A stretch of 64,000 nt of DNA from Ditylenchus dipsaci (lineage: Eukaryota; Nematoda; Chromadorea; Rhabditida; Anguinidae), in the NCBI GenBank assembly GCA_004194705.1, contig SADC01001176.1, forward strand, positions 493,070 to 557,069, in the 5' to 3' direction. The notes beneath the pieces were generated by a model. That model did no database searches. It was not told the origin of the DNA and saw only the letters and a program-made list of their open reading frames with translations. Shown piece by piece: positions 35,183-47,000 of the stretch (positions are counted from its first letter, which is position 1; every line of letters begins with the position of its first letter). The translations under genes were made by a program, and so were the position numbers.

Positions 35183-35595
35183 TAGATTTCGGTGTAATTT
35201 CGGCTGACCCTGCGTTTCGAAAGTGTGGTTCACTAATTTTAATTTGTGGTTTCGCGGGTATTAAAAAAATAAACGAAATGTCAGTTTCTTGACTGTACCA
35301 TACGAATTGAAGAGAGCCAGGAGCCTGTACATGGGTTTTTATTTACCCTAGTCTCTATAATGAAAGTCCACTCCCTTCTCATTACGAAAACTTGCGGGAC
35401 CCTAAAGAGCTTTAGTAAAGATCTATAACTAATACGGTGGTTTACAACAGGTGTCGGTGTAATTTTGACTGAACCTGTGCAGTTATCTAATCAAAAAGGA
35501 TCCACGATTGTTCGTAATTTATGATCGTAGATCTCCAGCGGCTTATTGGGAAACTTTTTGTAATATTGATGCTTGATTTTAATTTTGGACAAGTA
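35183..35595. other. No gene seen
   Basis: AT-rich flank with no recognisable feature. CGGTGTAATTT recurs at 35190 and 35455. Confidence 0.3.
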
Positions 35596-35955
35596 TTTTT
35601 TCTGCCTTGTTTTGTATAAAAAACTGCCTTTTTTGGCTCAAAAGTGCCTTGGTTTTTTTCTTAGTCAAAGCGGTTTCTAGTTTCTAACAGAGTATTATAG
35701 TATTTTGTTGCGACACCTTTGCAAAATCAAGCACAAAAAGGTATAAATATGAACCGAATTATTTTTGCGACTTGGTTCATACTTTTACTTTTTCTCTGCT
35801 TGATTTTGCCAGGTGTCTCAACAAATGATATGCTATTAAAAACTAGAAGAGCAGGGCTACTTGATGGTGTTATCTCTTTAAAAAAATTGCTTATGTACTC
35901 TCCGCTTTGACTAAGAAAAAATCATTTTTGATCTAAAAACGAGGCAGAAAAAAGA
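35596..35955. repeat. Nested hairpin
   Basis: Outer arms CTTAGTCAAAGCGG and CCGCTTTGACTAAGAAAAAA (about 35658 and 35905). Inner arms TTGTTGCGACACCTTTGCAA and the inverse GGTGTCTCAACAAA (about 35705-35830). The small open frame inside is not supported as a gene. Confidence 0.5.
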
Positions 35956-35959
35956 TTCA

Positions 35960-36618
35960 TTCTTAATTTTTAGGTCGTCCAAGACCTTGAGGTGCTTTTG
36001 AATATTCAAATTTTCTTTTATAGACTGACTCAATTTTTATGCTGTTTCGTTTGGTAAATAATGTAAAAAGCATGTTTTCCACTAGCACCTCCTCCTGTGG
36101 TTCCGTCTGTTAAGTGGTTCCGTCTGTTTAGTCTGTTTAATTAACAATCCAGATAAATCTGGCCCAACCGAAAGGAGAGCACGCAAAAATCTTGTTTTTG
36201 ACATATATATCAAAGAAAACCGCCTAAAAACTAATTCAATCTGGGTGAACAGAATTTCAGAAATCTACCTACAAAAAAGTTGCGGTTGTTGAAGTGTTCG
36301 AAAATCTAGGAGCACCATGTATATCTAATTTCTTGGTTACAATGCGGGGTCGGAGTAGAAATACAGTGCCTACAAGTTGACAAGTTTTTAAATAGTATTA
36401 GTCGGCATTTTTTTGCTTATTATAGCTGTAAAGGAAGTGTGTCAACCCATTCTTTTCGTAATGGGTAGCTCAGTATCTCCTCTTTTGATTGAGTATATGG
36501 TTTTTTGAAAGTCATCCTTCTCAAATTGGTTAATTTTGTGATCGTAGCGATAAACACATCCGAAAATTTAGCTAAACTACAAAAAATCTTAATTTAAATT
36601 CCTGTTTTTTGCAAGTTC
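35960..36618. other. No gene seen
   Basis: AT-rich spacer. GTTCCGTCTGTTTAGTCTG words near 36100-36140 are a minor local repeat. Confidence 0.3.
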
Positions 36619-36626
36619 AAATCATT

Positions 36627-37497
36627 TAGGGTTGTCAGCCGGCCGAAATTTTAGGCCGAGCCGAAGGCCGAAACCCGGAAAAATGTCGGTTTTAGGGCGG
36701 AAAATTGGTTCATAGATTTTATCAATTTTTTGAATACGCGACTTTTTTGAATTTCGTACATGTTGCATTTTGTGAGACATTTTTCATTCCTGGCTAACAT
36801 AAGGCATTGCTTAACGGAAGATGCACTGAATAGCCATGGTTTTCGAAATATACAAATTGTATATATTTACAAGATATAAAAAAATCTATAGAAAGTTTTG
36901 CTGATCTTCTTTCGTTTTCTATCCTCACTTCTGTCGAAAACTTTTTTCACGGTTAAAAGTAAAGTTGTAGAGCTGGATCTCCTGCACAGCTTTACTTCTT
37001 AGCGTGAAAAAAGTCTTTGACAAAAGTGAGAATAAAAAGACGAAAGAATTAACAAAATTTTGTATAGATTTTGTATATCTACACAAATTTGTATATTTTG
37101 AGAACCAAATAGCTAAAAAATAAAAAGGCATGAATTCAAAAAAGTAAACATAAAAATGAATAAAAGTAATTACGTCGGGAAATACACAAACAGTTCTATT
37201 CTGCCCATACATGAACTCTTATCCACGCAGAAATAATTTATTGAAAGAACATCTACATTCGTAACTTAAAAATCTTCCTCCTGCAAAAGATTAACAATTT
37301 CTATGGGCTTCTTATTCTTCTTCATTCTTACTATCTTGAAAGACTTCCACTCGTTGCAACGTTAAAATAAGAACAAGAACTCACAGGGATGCGAAAATCT
37401 ATGGAAAAGACTACAGAATGTGACAGAAAAAATAGCCGAGCCAAAAACCGAAATTTTCGGCCGGAAAAAGCCGAAATTCGGCCGGCCGACAACCCTA
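36627..37497. mobile_element. hAT-type element with GGCCGAAA arms
   Basis: Starts TAGGGTTGTCAGCCGGCCG and ends CGGCCGGCCGACAACCCTA. Flanks are AAATCATT (36619-36626) and AAATTATT (37498-37505), matching at 7 of 8. The arms repeat AGGCCGAAACC-type words. A second hairpin (36905-37055; TTCGTTTTCTATCCTCACTT with inverse) is nested inside. Confidence 0.8.
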
Positions 37498-37609
37498 AAA
37501 TTATTAGTTTTCAGTAGAGATGACATCCGGCATTTCAGGATTTTACTTTCGAACGCATTTTAAACCCACTATTCAATAAACACGGAGAACTGAAAATCTC
37601 ACAACCCTC

Positions 37610-38115
37610 ACCTACTTTTTATTGGGCAAAACTTTTTATTGTCGCTGAATGACTTTTTTCTGTCGCCGAAATACTTTTTCTTGTCGCCGAAAAAACTTGT
37701 CGCCGAAAGACTTGTTATTGTCGCCTAAAATCTTTTTTGTAGCCGAAAATCTTTTCTTGGGCGATTAAGCCCATCGGACCCGAAATCTGATCCGCTGAAT
37801 TGATTTTTCTCAAAAAGTTCACTCCCCCCCCTTTAATAAACCCCCAAAAAGTAATAATTTGGCATTTTGGCCATTCCGGAGTGGATCGTGAACCATCTGG
37901 TCTTTCCCCACCTCTGAATTTCACACAAAAAAATCAAAAATTGCTGATTTCGTGTCGAGAACAATTTTCGGCGACAAGAAAAGATTTTCGGCGACAAAAA
38001 AGATTTTCGGCGACAATAAAAAGTCTTTCAGCGACAAGAAAAAGTATTTCGGCGACAGAAAAAAGTATTTCGGCGACAGAAAAAGTCGTTCGGCGACAAT
38101 AAAAAGTTTTGCCCC
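37610..38115. repeat. Modular hairpin, core copy C (arm word TTTTCGGCGACAA)
   Basis: The arms are tandem CTTTTTATTGTCGCCGAAA words (37620-37755) and their inverse (37960-38110). Between them is only one half of the core found in copies A, B and D, recognisable as GGGCGATTAAGCCCATCGGA, CCCTTTAATAAACCCCC and GGCCATTCCGGAGTGGATC. Confidence 0.7.
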
Positions 38116-38134
38116 TTTTTATTCCTCTATATAT

Positions 38135-39865
38135 TAGCGTAAATACCCCCACATAACCCCCCCCCACCAAATAACCCCCCCCCCTCAAATAACCCCCCTG
38201 AAATAACCTAACCGGGTTATTTAAGGGGGTTATTTGAGGGGGGTTATTTGGGGTATGTTTTTCAGGGTATATTTGTCTTGAAGGAAGTCATGTTATTTCG
38301 ATATTTTGACCGGTTTCTCGTACCTTATCCACCTGGAAGGTATGTAGGTATCTACCTGAAGCTCGGTATCAAATTAGTGGATTACCCTTTCACTTTCACT
38401 CTGACTCGAACTCTCACTCTCGTGTACTCTCATGTCTCACTTTCGTGTATCCAACAGGAAAAAATCGCCTCTCAGTCTTACTTTTACTCTCACTTTTAGT
38501 GTACCCAATGAGTTTTTTTACCTTCATGTTCAGTGAAAATTTTGCAGGAATTGAAATTTTTTAGTCTCAACCAACCAAACCAAGTAGTCATCCACTTGGT
38601 TTGGAGCGATTTTGTTTTACTTTTTTTAGGTTTGAGAACCAGTTTTCCCGACTAATTCGGCATGCTGAAGATGGTTTGATAATGGTAAAACTCCGTTTTT
38701 CTCGGTATTTTTTGAGTATTCAGACATAATTGGTTTTACCAAAACTTGATTTTACGAAAAACTCAAGAAATCCCCGAAAAAAAAACGCTTTTACTACTAT
38801 CAAACCATCTTCAGCATACCCGAATTAGTCGAGAAAACCGGTTTTGGAACATGAAGAACGTAAATTTTTTTCTGATCCAAGTGGACCACCACTTGTTTGG
38901 TTGTAGCCAGGTCGTACACAGGTTGGGGAATTCATGCAATGTAGTGGTACCGGGTAGTAATATTTTCGTCTTGAAATGAGATTTTTAAATTTAAAATGTT
39001 TTTCTATGATCCAAGTTCAGTTATACTAGGTAATCCATGCGCCAACAAAACCAAGTGGTCGTCCACTTGGAGCGAAAAAACTTTTTACCGTTTTCATCTT
39101 CCAAACCTGTTTTCTGGACTAATTTGGACATGCTGAAAATCTTTTGATAATAGTTAAGTAAGGTTTTGTATGGTTTTTTTTTAGTATTGGAAATAATCGA
39201 TTTTACCAAAACTCAAGAAATGCTATACAAAACGGCATTTAGCCACTGTTAAACCATCTTCAGCATGTCCAAATTAGTCCAGAAAACAGGTTTTGGAACC
39301 CGAAAAAGTAAAAAATTTTACTCTCAGTCTGCATGATAGCTTCAGCGGAGTAATTACATGGAGGAGAATTAGGTACCAAGGATGAGTACTTTTCCAGGGT
39401 ACCTGGGGATATTTGGGGCCGGGAATGGTTCAAGGAAAATATTATTCAATATATATTAGCTAAATTAACTAAATTCGTGTTCAAAAAGAAAAGTACGTTG
39501 GTATTGAGGTTTTGGATAATAAATTTGCTGTTTCGGTGTTATCAAACCGTGTTCAGCTTCCGATTCTGGGTGAAATACCAATGGTTAGATTTTAGTTTCC
39601 TACAATCGAATATTTTCGGCTACTCCAAGATGATACCTTCTTGGTTGATACCTACCTTCCAGGTGGATAAGGGACGAAAAAACCGGTCAAAATATCGAAA
39701 TAACATGACTTCCCTTCAAGACAAAATATACCCTGAAAAACATACCCAAATAACCCCCTCAAATAACCCCCCTTAAATAACCCGGGTTATTTGGTGGGGG
39801 GTTATTTCAGGGGGTTATTTGAGGGGGGTTATTTGGTGGGGGGGTTATTTGAGGGTCATGTCATA
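38135..39865. repeat. Palindrome with AAATAACCCCCC arms and inner hairpins
   Basis: Outer arms are GGTTATTTGAGGGGGG words (38150-38260 and 39745-39850), followed by about 120 bp of mirrored sequence (GGAAGTCATGTTATTTCGAT left, inverse near 39700). Inside are GGTAGGTATC-type units and two AACCATCTTCAGC hairpins (38650-38850 and 39110-39300). Confidence 0.7.
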
Positions 39866-39869
39866 TATT

Positions 39870-40260
39870 AGATGTTAAACTTTTGAATTTAATTTAAAAA
39901 AGTTTTGAACCTTGAACCTTGCGACCCTGACTCCTAGAAATGAAATTTCGTTAATGGGATTTCGGGATTCAGGCTCACAGATCCGAAACTTTCAAATCCA
40001 ATACAAAAAGTAAAAAATCTAACCGACAGAGAAAAGTAGCTAGGTTGTAAATTTTCAGCTAATTATGTCCGTTCAAAGTGGGTCAAAAATGCGTTTGAAA
40101 AAAATCCCGAAATTCAGGATGCCATCTCTAGTTTTCAGTGTGTTAAAATAGCTGTTCTTTTGAGTCTTTCATGTTATCATAAACGTTTTCGAGTTTAGTT
40201 TAGCGTATGTTTATCAAAGGTTACCCGAACTTCCTGGAGGCTCTATGTAAATTCATCTGC
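39870..40260. other. No gene seen
   Basis: AT-rich sequence without a recognisable repeat or exon. Confidence 0.3.
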
Positions 40261-40264
40261 AATA

Positions 40265-40500
40265 CCGTATTTCCTCTAATAGGAGCACCCGCTCTAATAA
40301 GCGCACCCTCAACTTTGAGAATCTGGATCTCTGTGCAGAGTCAATATTTTGCAAAGCTGTTTATTGCGTTTCTTTACTCCCACGAGCTCTACCGATTCCA
40401 CTTTTTAGATTTTTTATTTTCACCCAAAAATCTCGAGATCGAATTCCAAATTTTCCAATTTTCGGAAGATTGAAAAATAAGCGCACCGGAGAAAAAAGAA
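40265..40500. repeat. CCGTA hairpin, right end missing
   Basis: Starts CCGTATTTCCTCTAATAGGA after TA. The stem word CTCTAATAAGCGCACC and the loop (CACGAGCTCTACCGATTCC) match the family, but the sequence stops after AAAAATAAGCGCACCGG without the closing terminus. Confidence 0.6.
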
Positions 40501-40514
40501 AAGTATATCACAGT

Positions 40515-40740
40515 AGCGTCGAATGTGCAAAATTTGAATTGGCGGGGGACACTTCTCTTTCGTCTAATGCTGTACTATTTCGGGCAATTCGAAGCGACTC
40601 GAAAAAGTATACTGATAGACGAAAGAGAAGTGTCCCCGCCAATTCAAATTTCGCACATGTAAAACCATGAAAACCAAAAAGAACCATAGTCCTTTAAAGA
40701 GCACTTTTATTAGCAAATCGACCATGCTGGACACGAATCT
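40515..40740. repeat. Hairpin with GAATTGGCGGGGGACACTTC arms
   Basis: Left arm TGCAAAATTTGAATTGGCGG and CTTCTCTTTCGTCT; right arm mirrored at 40618-40660. The terminus TAGTCCTTTAAAG follows at about 40690, then the AAATCGACCATGCTGGACAC word. Same family as 6522-7150. Confidence 0.6.
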
Positions 40741-41027
40741 GGTTTCAAAAACTCGGAATTGCAAAGCAAACATACATAACGACTGTCTTGAAATTCCGCC
40801 AAATATCCGCCGCCACATCATCCCCCACCCTTTATTAAGACCTTGACGTCCCTGTGACCTAGGGGTATGTCTAATCAAAACCATTTTGGAAAAGCATCTT
40901 GCGTGGCTTCACAATCCGATAATGTTCAATTTTTTATTTCTAATTTTTGTTTTTAGAAAAGCTATTGCGTTCTACGGATTGAAATTAGTGTTCTCGTTAA
41001 AGGTGGAATATAAAAAGAAGCACAACT

Positions 41028-44000
41028 ATGGGAAGAGAGCGTAGCAACAGCCCAGATCGTCGTCATCGCAAGCGCAGTCGAAGTAGGAGCAGAGATAACA
41101 AGTTTGCCTTTCATCTTACTCCCCTGCTCGTCGCACTTATTAGCTCTTTTTTCAGTGATTCATTTGAAAAAAACATGATCAAGGAGTGCTGGAAGCCGGT
41201 CAAAGACAATCCATACGACTTTGATGCCTGGACAAGGCTGCTCAAGCTTGTTGAAAAAGTGGTAAGTCTTTGATTTAACGACCGGTTGAAACAAGATAGC
41301 GAGATAACATGGGCCAAAATTGAAAATCAGCTTGGTCTCTGGAATTGTTTTTTTCCTTTTGCGAACTCAGCATTGTCTTTCTGTGGTATCTTTTGAGTTA
41401 TAGCCAAGTTTTGAGTTCCCAGTTAGTCATGCTTCGAAACTAAACTGTCAGTATCCGATTCGATTTCCGATTAAAAATTCAATAAGTTCCTTGAATGGAT
41501 GTGTAGTTTTGACTATCATGGAAGGGACCCTGACTGTGACCTTAAGAAACTTTGATGAAAATTATGTGGATAAGTCCCTTGTTAATCTGGCTCCCCAGCT
41601 ATGAAGATCGCCATAAGTGGTACAACTGGTGCACCAAAGTTCTATAGGTCTCGATACTCATATCATTATTTTTCATAACTTTCATATGGGGCATTCCTGT
41701 GACTTTGATTGTTACGGGAAGTTGGGCAGACTATAAAAAGAATGCTCGGGAAAAAATTTCATCAAAATTCCTGCAAGTCTCTGTCAGGATCCTTCCCTTG
41801 TAGGCAGGAAATTTAAAAAGTTGAGATTGCGAAAAAAGACTGTTGCAAGCTGTTTCAGTAAAATTATACAAACTTAAACGCCAAGCTAATATTAAAAATT
41901 TTGAAATCCGCATAGAATTTTCGGCCAAATTGGCATTTCCGAAAAATATAGATTATTCATTCTAAGTTTTAGGATGATATAAAGATTGCAAGAGATGCCT
42001 TCGATGGATTCCTCAAGCGCTATCCGTACTGTTATGGCTATTGGAAGAAGTATGCTGAGCTAGAGCGTCAACACAAGCACTATGAAAAGTGTCTAAATGT
42101 AATGATCTTATAATTATTAGAATCTAATAATACTCTTAAAAGTTGATGTAAATTTGATACCGTATTTCCTCTAATATAACCACCCGCTCTAATAAACCCA
42201 CCCCTCAACTTCCAGTGTCTGTATCTCGGAACAGAGTAAATATTCTGCAAAGCTGTTTTTTGCGTTTTCTTAGTTCCCACGAGCTCTACCGATTCCGCTT
42301 TTTGGATTTTGGTTGAAGCCACAAAAATCTCAAAATGACTCTAATAAACCCACCCCTCAGAAGGGGTTTGAAAAATAAACCCACCGGTGGTTATATTAGA
42401 GGAAATACGGTATGTGAAATGCCGTATAAACGTAATGTACATAGCATAAGTTTTGTGCTGGTGCTTAAAATCTAAGTTTTGAGAGTTACACTGCCTACAC
42501 TTCTGGGATTGTGTGGAAAAGACATAAGTGAATTGAATAAAATTTCATGCGTCTCATAAAAAAAATTCTGCTATTGTTTTTTGTGATAACTGTGGGGTGA
42601 ACCGAAAAGGACTCGTGTATTGCTCGGCTTGTTGTTCTAAATCTGTTTTTTCCAAGAGTTTACATAAAGCAGATTCAATGGGTTAACTTGTCGGCTACAA
42701 TATTTGTTTGGAACACCGCAAACACGTTGCGAAATTCCTTAGATTTTCAGATTTCGGTTTCACGTGTATAAGATGTTTTAAAATCCGAACTTCTCAAGTG
42801 AAACTTTGCAAATATGAACGCTTGAGGGCTTGACCCTTAGCTTTAGTCTGCATGGTCCCAATTTTAGAGGATCAAACAATAACCTTCAATGAATCATGAA
42901 TAACTTATCATCGTCAATGCAAAAATAAATAACTAGCGAGTTTTATTTAGAGATAAATTATTAAATTTTGATCCAAAGAATCCTCTAAAATACCGTACTC
43001 ATTCTAATTGCATTATGGGGCGATTGAATATTTTTTTGAACTTCGGCTGGTCTGAAACTTTTGTTCTTCTGAAGTTTTTGAGTGGCTGTTATATATTTGT
43101 AATCTCTAACATGAACTTTTTGGGCGCTAGTAGCGAATACCCCCCCCAAGCATCCGACCTTTAAAAATTGCTGTAACTACCCTTGCAAACAACAAGTTTA
43201 GGCTTAGCCCTTAGGCTTGAGGGTAGGCCAGCGTACGGAAGTTGTGACTAATGAAGAGTTTGCGCACATTTTCCGGGGTCTGGGACATAAATTTGGGTAC
43301 TTTTTACTAAAGTAAAAAAAGTGAAAATCGTTGGGGGGGGGTATCCTACTAGCGTCACTTTTTGCATAGCTTGAAAACTATACAAAAAACAAAGTTTGTG
43401 ACCACTTAGAGTTAGGATGAAGCATTATTAGAATCAACGAATCATTAGAGTAAATACATTGGTTGTTCCTCCGAGATGGTGGTCTTTTTTGTAGTGAATT
43501 TGGGTAAGCAGTGATCCTTTTTTTCGAGTGTATGATTTTTTCACTTCTTCAACTTCAAATTGAAAAACACTTCTGATGATTTTACAGTGTAGTTCGCTAT
43601 AGTTTTGGTCATTAGACTGCAGAATTTGGTGCTCGTGCGTGTATCGAAACTTTTAATGTACAGCGCTAAAAGTTACACATATCATTCCTACAGCTAAAAG
43701 TCTGTTAAAAAACTAAACTCGAGCTTTCAACGTTTGTCATTTTCAGGTATATGAACGAGGTCTAGAGGCCATTCCGTTGAGTGTGGATCTCTGGTTGAGT
43801 TACATCGTCTACGTCAAAGAAATTGCTCAGGGACAACGCCAGGCTACCACCAAATCAGAGAGTAAGCGTTTTAGACGAAATTTTTTTCTCACCCACTAGT
43901 CCATAATAGATATAAAGCGCTTGGTGAAGCGACTCACCAATACCTCTCAAACGATTCATTTAGTTTTAGAGTGGACCGCTTAGTTGTTCAGTAGCAGCAA

Positions 44001-47000
44001 CGCTGGTGTCTCTAGTCATCAGCCAGTACAATACAAGCTGGAGTAATCAAATTAAAAAATCTAAAAATCACTGAAATGATCTCAAATATTAAATCAAGAA
44101 CTCACTTATATCTTTCTAAGTCCATTATTTTTGTCGTTAATTTTAATTTGCTATCAATTAAACGGGTTTTGTTTGTCAATTCATTTGTGTAAAGCCCTTT
44201 ACAACAAAACATTACTTATTGGTCCAGAAGCAATAGTTAATAGAGATAGTTGAGATAAGAACCATAAGAGTGGAAAAGTAAGTGCAGGCCAACTTAGTTG
44301 TTTTTATAAGGAGGGGAAAAGCCATTTCGGTTTGAATAAGTGGCCTCGGTGGCGCAGTGCGTAAGCGTTTGTGTTTTTCGGCCCTAAATGGTGAGCAGGT
44401 TCGATCCCACGTGGTGGCACGCTATTTTTTTGTCTTGTTTGGCCATTTTTAAAGGTAATTAGACTTTTTTGATGCCAGATTCGGAATCAGCGATCCAAAT
44501 TACTCCTAGAACTGGTCAAACAAGCCAAAAAAGTAAAGTGCATGCATGTGGAATCAAACTTGCGCACTCTTTTATGACCATAAAACGTAAACGCTTACGC
44601 ACTGCGCCACCGAGTCCACTTTTTCAAACCCAAATGGGTTTTCCCCTCCTTCAACTACACTTTTGACCGTTGTGCAATTTTGGATGTCACGCTGTTAAAA
44701 AAATGCAATTTTGTCCCCTATGACAAACTGACTGCTGTCCGATAGACCCAGGTATCCTGGAACGGTGTTGAACTAACTACCCACGCGCGTGGTACCCTAA
44801 GTCTGTAGGATTATTGAAAAGAAGTGTTAATCTTAGTCTTGTCTTTGAGGTTCAGCAACTTTGAGTACACTTGTCTTCTAATAATTTACGCGAAATAAGA
44901 AGAGAAATCTTTTTTTGTAAATTAAAAAATGCAATTTTGTCCCTATGACAAACTGACGACTTTTAAGAACAAGCCATCACATTTTTATTGACCTAAATTA
45001 AAAGCAGATGAAATTATTGCTCATGTGAATTTAGTGTTTGTCTAATAGCCATTATTTGACTTGGGAGAAAATGCGGTGTAATTGTACTTTTGGTGTTTTT
45101 CCTTTCACATTTTAAAAAGTTTTGGGTTTCGCAGGGTACAATAAAACTTGACATACTTAAGAGAAACTAGTCCTTAAAAAATTAGCTCGATCGGCCTGTA
45201 CGGTCCTCTTCGGTTGTTTCCTGGATAGAATTTACAACTTCACATCTTTGTCTTTTGTTGACATTTAGAGGCGAAAATTTGAAAATCTCCTAATTCTCAA
45301 TTTTTAGTGTATATATGCGAGCTTTGGACGCCTGTGGTCTTGAGTTTCGATCAGACAAGCTATGGGAAGAATACGTCGAATTTGAAATCCAGAATGGTGA
45401 GATCGAGAAAGCTGCTGTCCTCTTTGATGTTATGGTATGTTCTTCTTGTTTGAAATGTAAATTTCTTTATATTCTATTTGAAGATAATTACTCCAACGGT
45501 TGCCTATGCTAGTCATTTTGATAAGTGAGCCACTAATCACAATGATTTGTGCATCTCAAAGTTTTTTTAGGTACAAGCTCTTTGTTCACAATTATGAGCC
45601 TGATAAGATTCTAAGTCAAGAAGAATACGACGAGATGACGGATATTGTCTTCGAAAAGATCAAGGACCAGCTTGACGGAAGTCCTATGTAAGCTTCATTT
45701 TTTAGCTGAAAAACGTTGAAAATGAATATAAAAATATTATCAATTTTGCAGGTTCTTCATTGATGAGCACGAGGAGGAAAACATTCCACTAGATGGCGAA
45801 AATTTTGAGGAGGTGCCAAAAAAGATTGTGAGACAGAGAAAGGTAAGCTTGTTTTACACTTTAGGTAAGACAGTTTTTTAAATATTTTTTAAGCATATCG
45901 ATGTTGCACTGAGGGGCTTTCGGGAAGAAATAATCGAACGCAGACAAAAGCGATACCTTGACAATGAAAGAGAAGTTGGAATTCGTTGGGGTTTTGAAAG
46001 TGGTGTAAGTTATTTTTTCAACTTTAAATGTGTGGAGGGAATAATTATCCTAACCAGGGTGGGCAGATGTCCTGCTTTAGCAGGAATTTCCTGCTTTTTG
46101 GTTTTGAAATCTGCTTTTTGACAGTGAAAAAGCAGGAATTTTATAGGAATTTTATGTTGATTCCTGCTTTTTGCAGATTTTTTGTTTCAAAATCCTGCTT
46201 TTCGACAGCAAAATCCTGCTTTGAAGATTTTGCATCTGGCCACCCTGATCCTAACAATATTCTTGGTCCTATTTTTTTTGAATGTGACTACTTAAAATAA
46301 ACATATTGCAGATTAAGCGACCCTATTTCCATGTCAAGCCTTTGGAGCGAGAGCAAATCAAGAATTGGTATGAATACTTGGACTTTGAAATCAAGCAGAA
46401 GAAAAAATCACGCATCCTATTTCTGTTCGAGCGCTGTATGATTGCTTGTGCTTTGTACGACGAATTGTGGATCAAGGTAGATTTTCGTTTTCATTAATAA
46501 TGAATATTTTTAAAAAAAACACTTAGTATGCTACCTATTTGGAATCGATAACGGATGTGGATGCTGCCAGACAGATTTACAAGCGCGCTTCAGAGATTCA
46601 TGTGCCTCGCAAACCTGGCATTCATTTAGCGTTCAGTGGCTTTGAGGAGAATCAGGGCACGTATGAAAAAACGCGGTACAGCTCTTAATAATACATTTTT
46701 TAGGTAATGTCGATGCTGCAATAGCCATTTTGTCAGAATTTGATCGTCGTCATCCTCAGTACACTGCTATTAATTTGCGACAAATTGCTATTGAACGTCG
46801 ACGTCTTGTGAAAGCTGAGTAAGTTTTTTATTGTGGGACTTCATTTTTTGGTGCTGATGCAAATCTTTTCAGAAGCACAGACTTTTCGACCGTTGTGGCG
46901 AAGTATGAACGGCTGGCTCAAGATACATCGGTGTCCAGGAAGATTGCATCGTTTTACTCTCTCAAGTTGGCCAGATTCCACGCTAAAGTCAGACATGATA

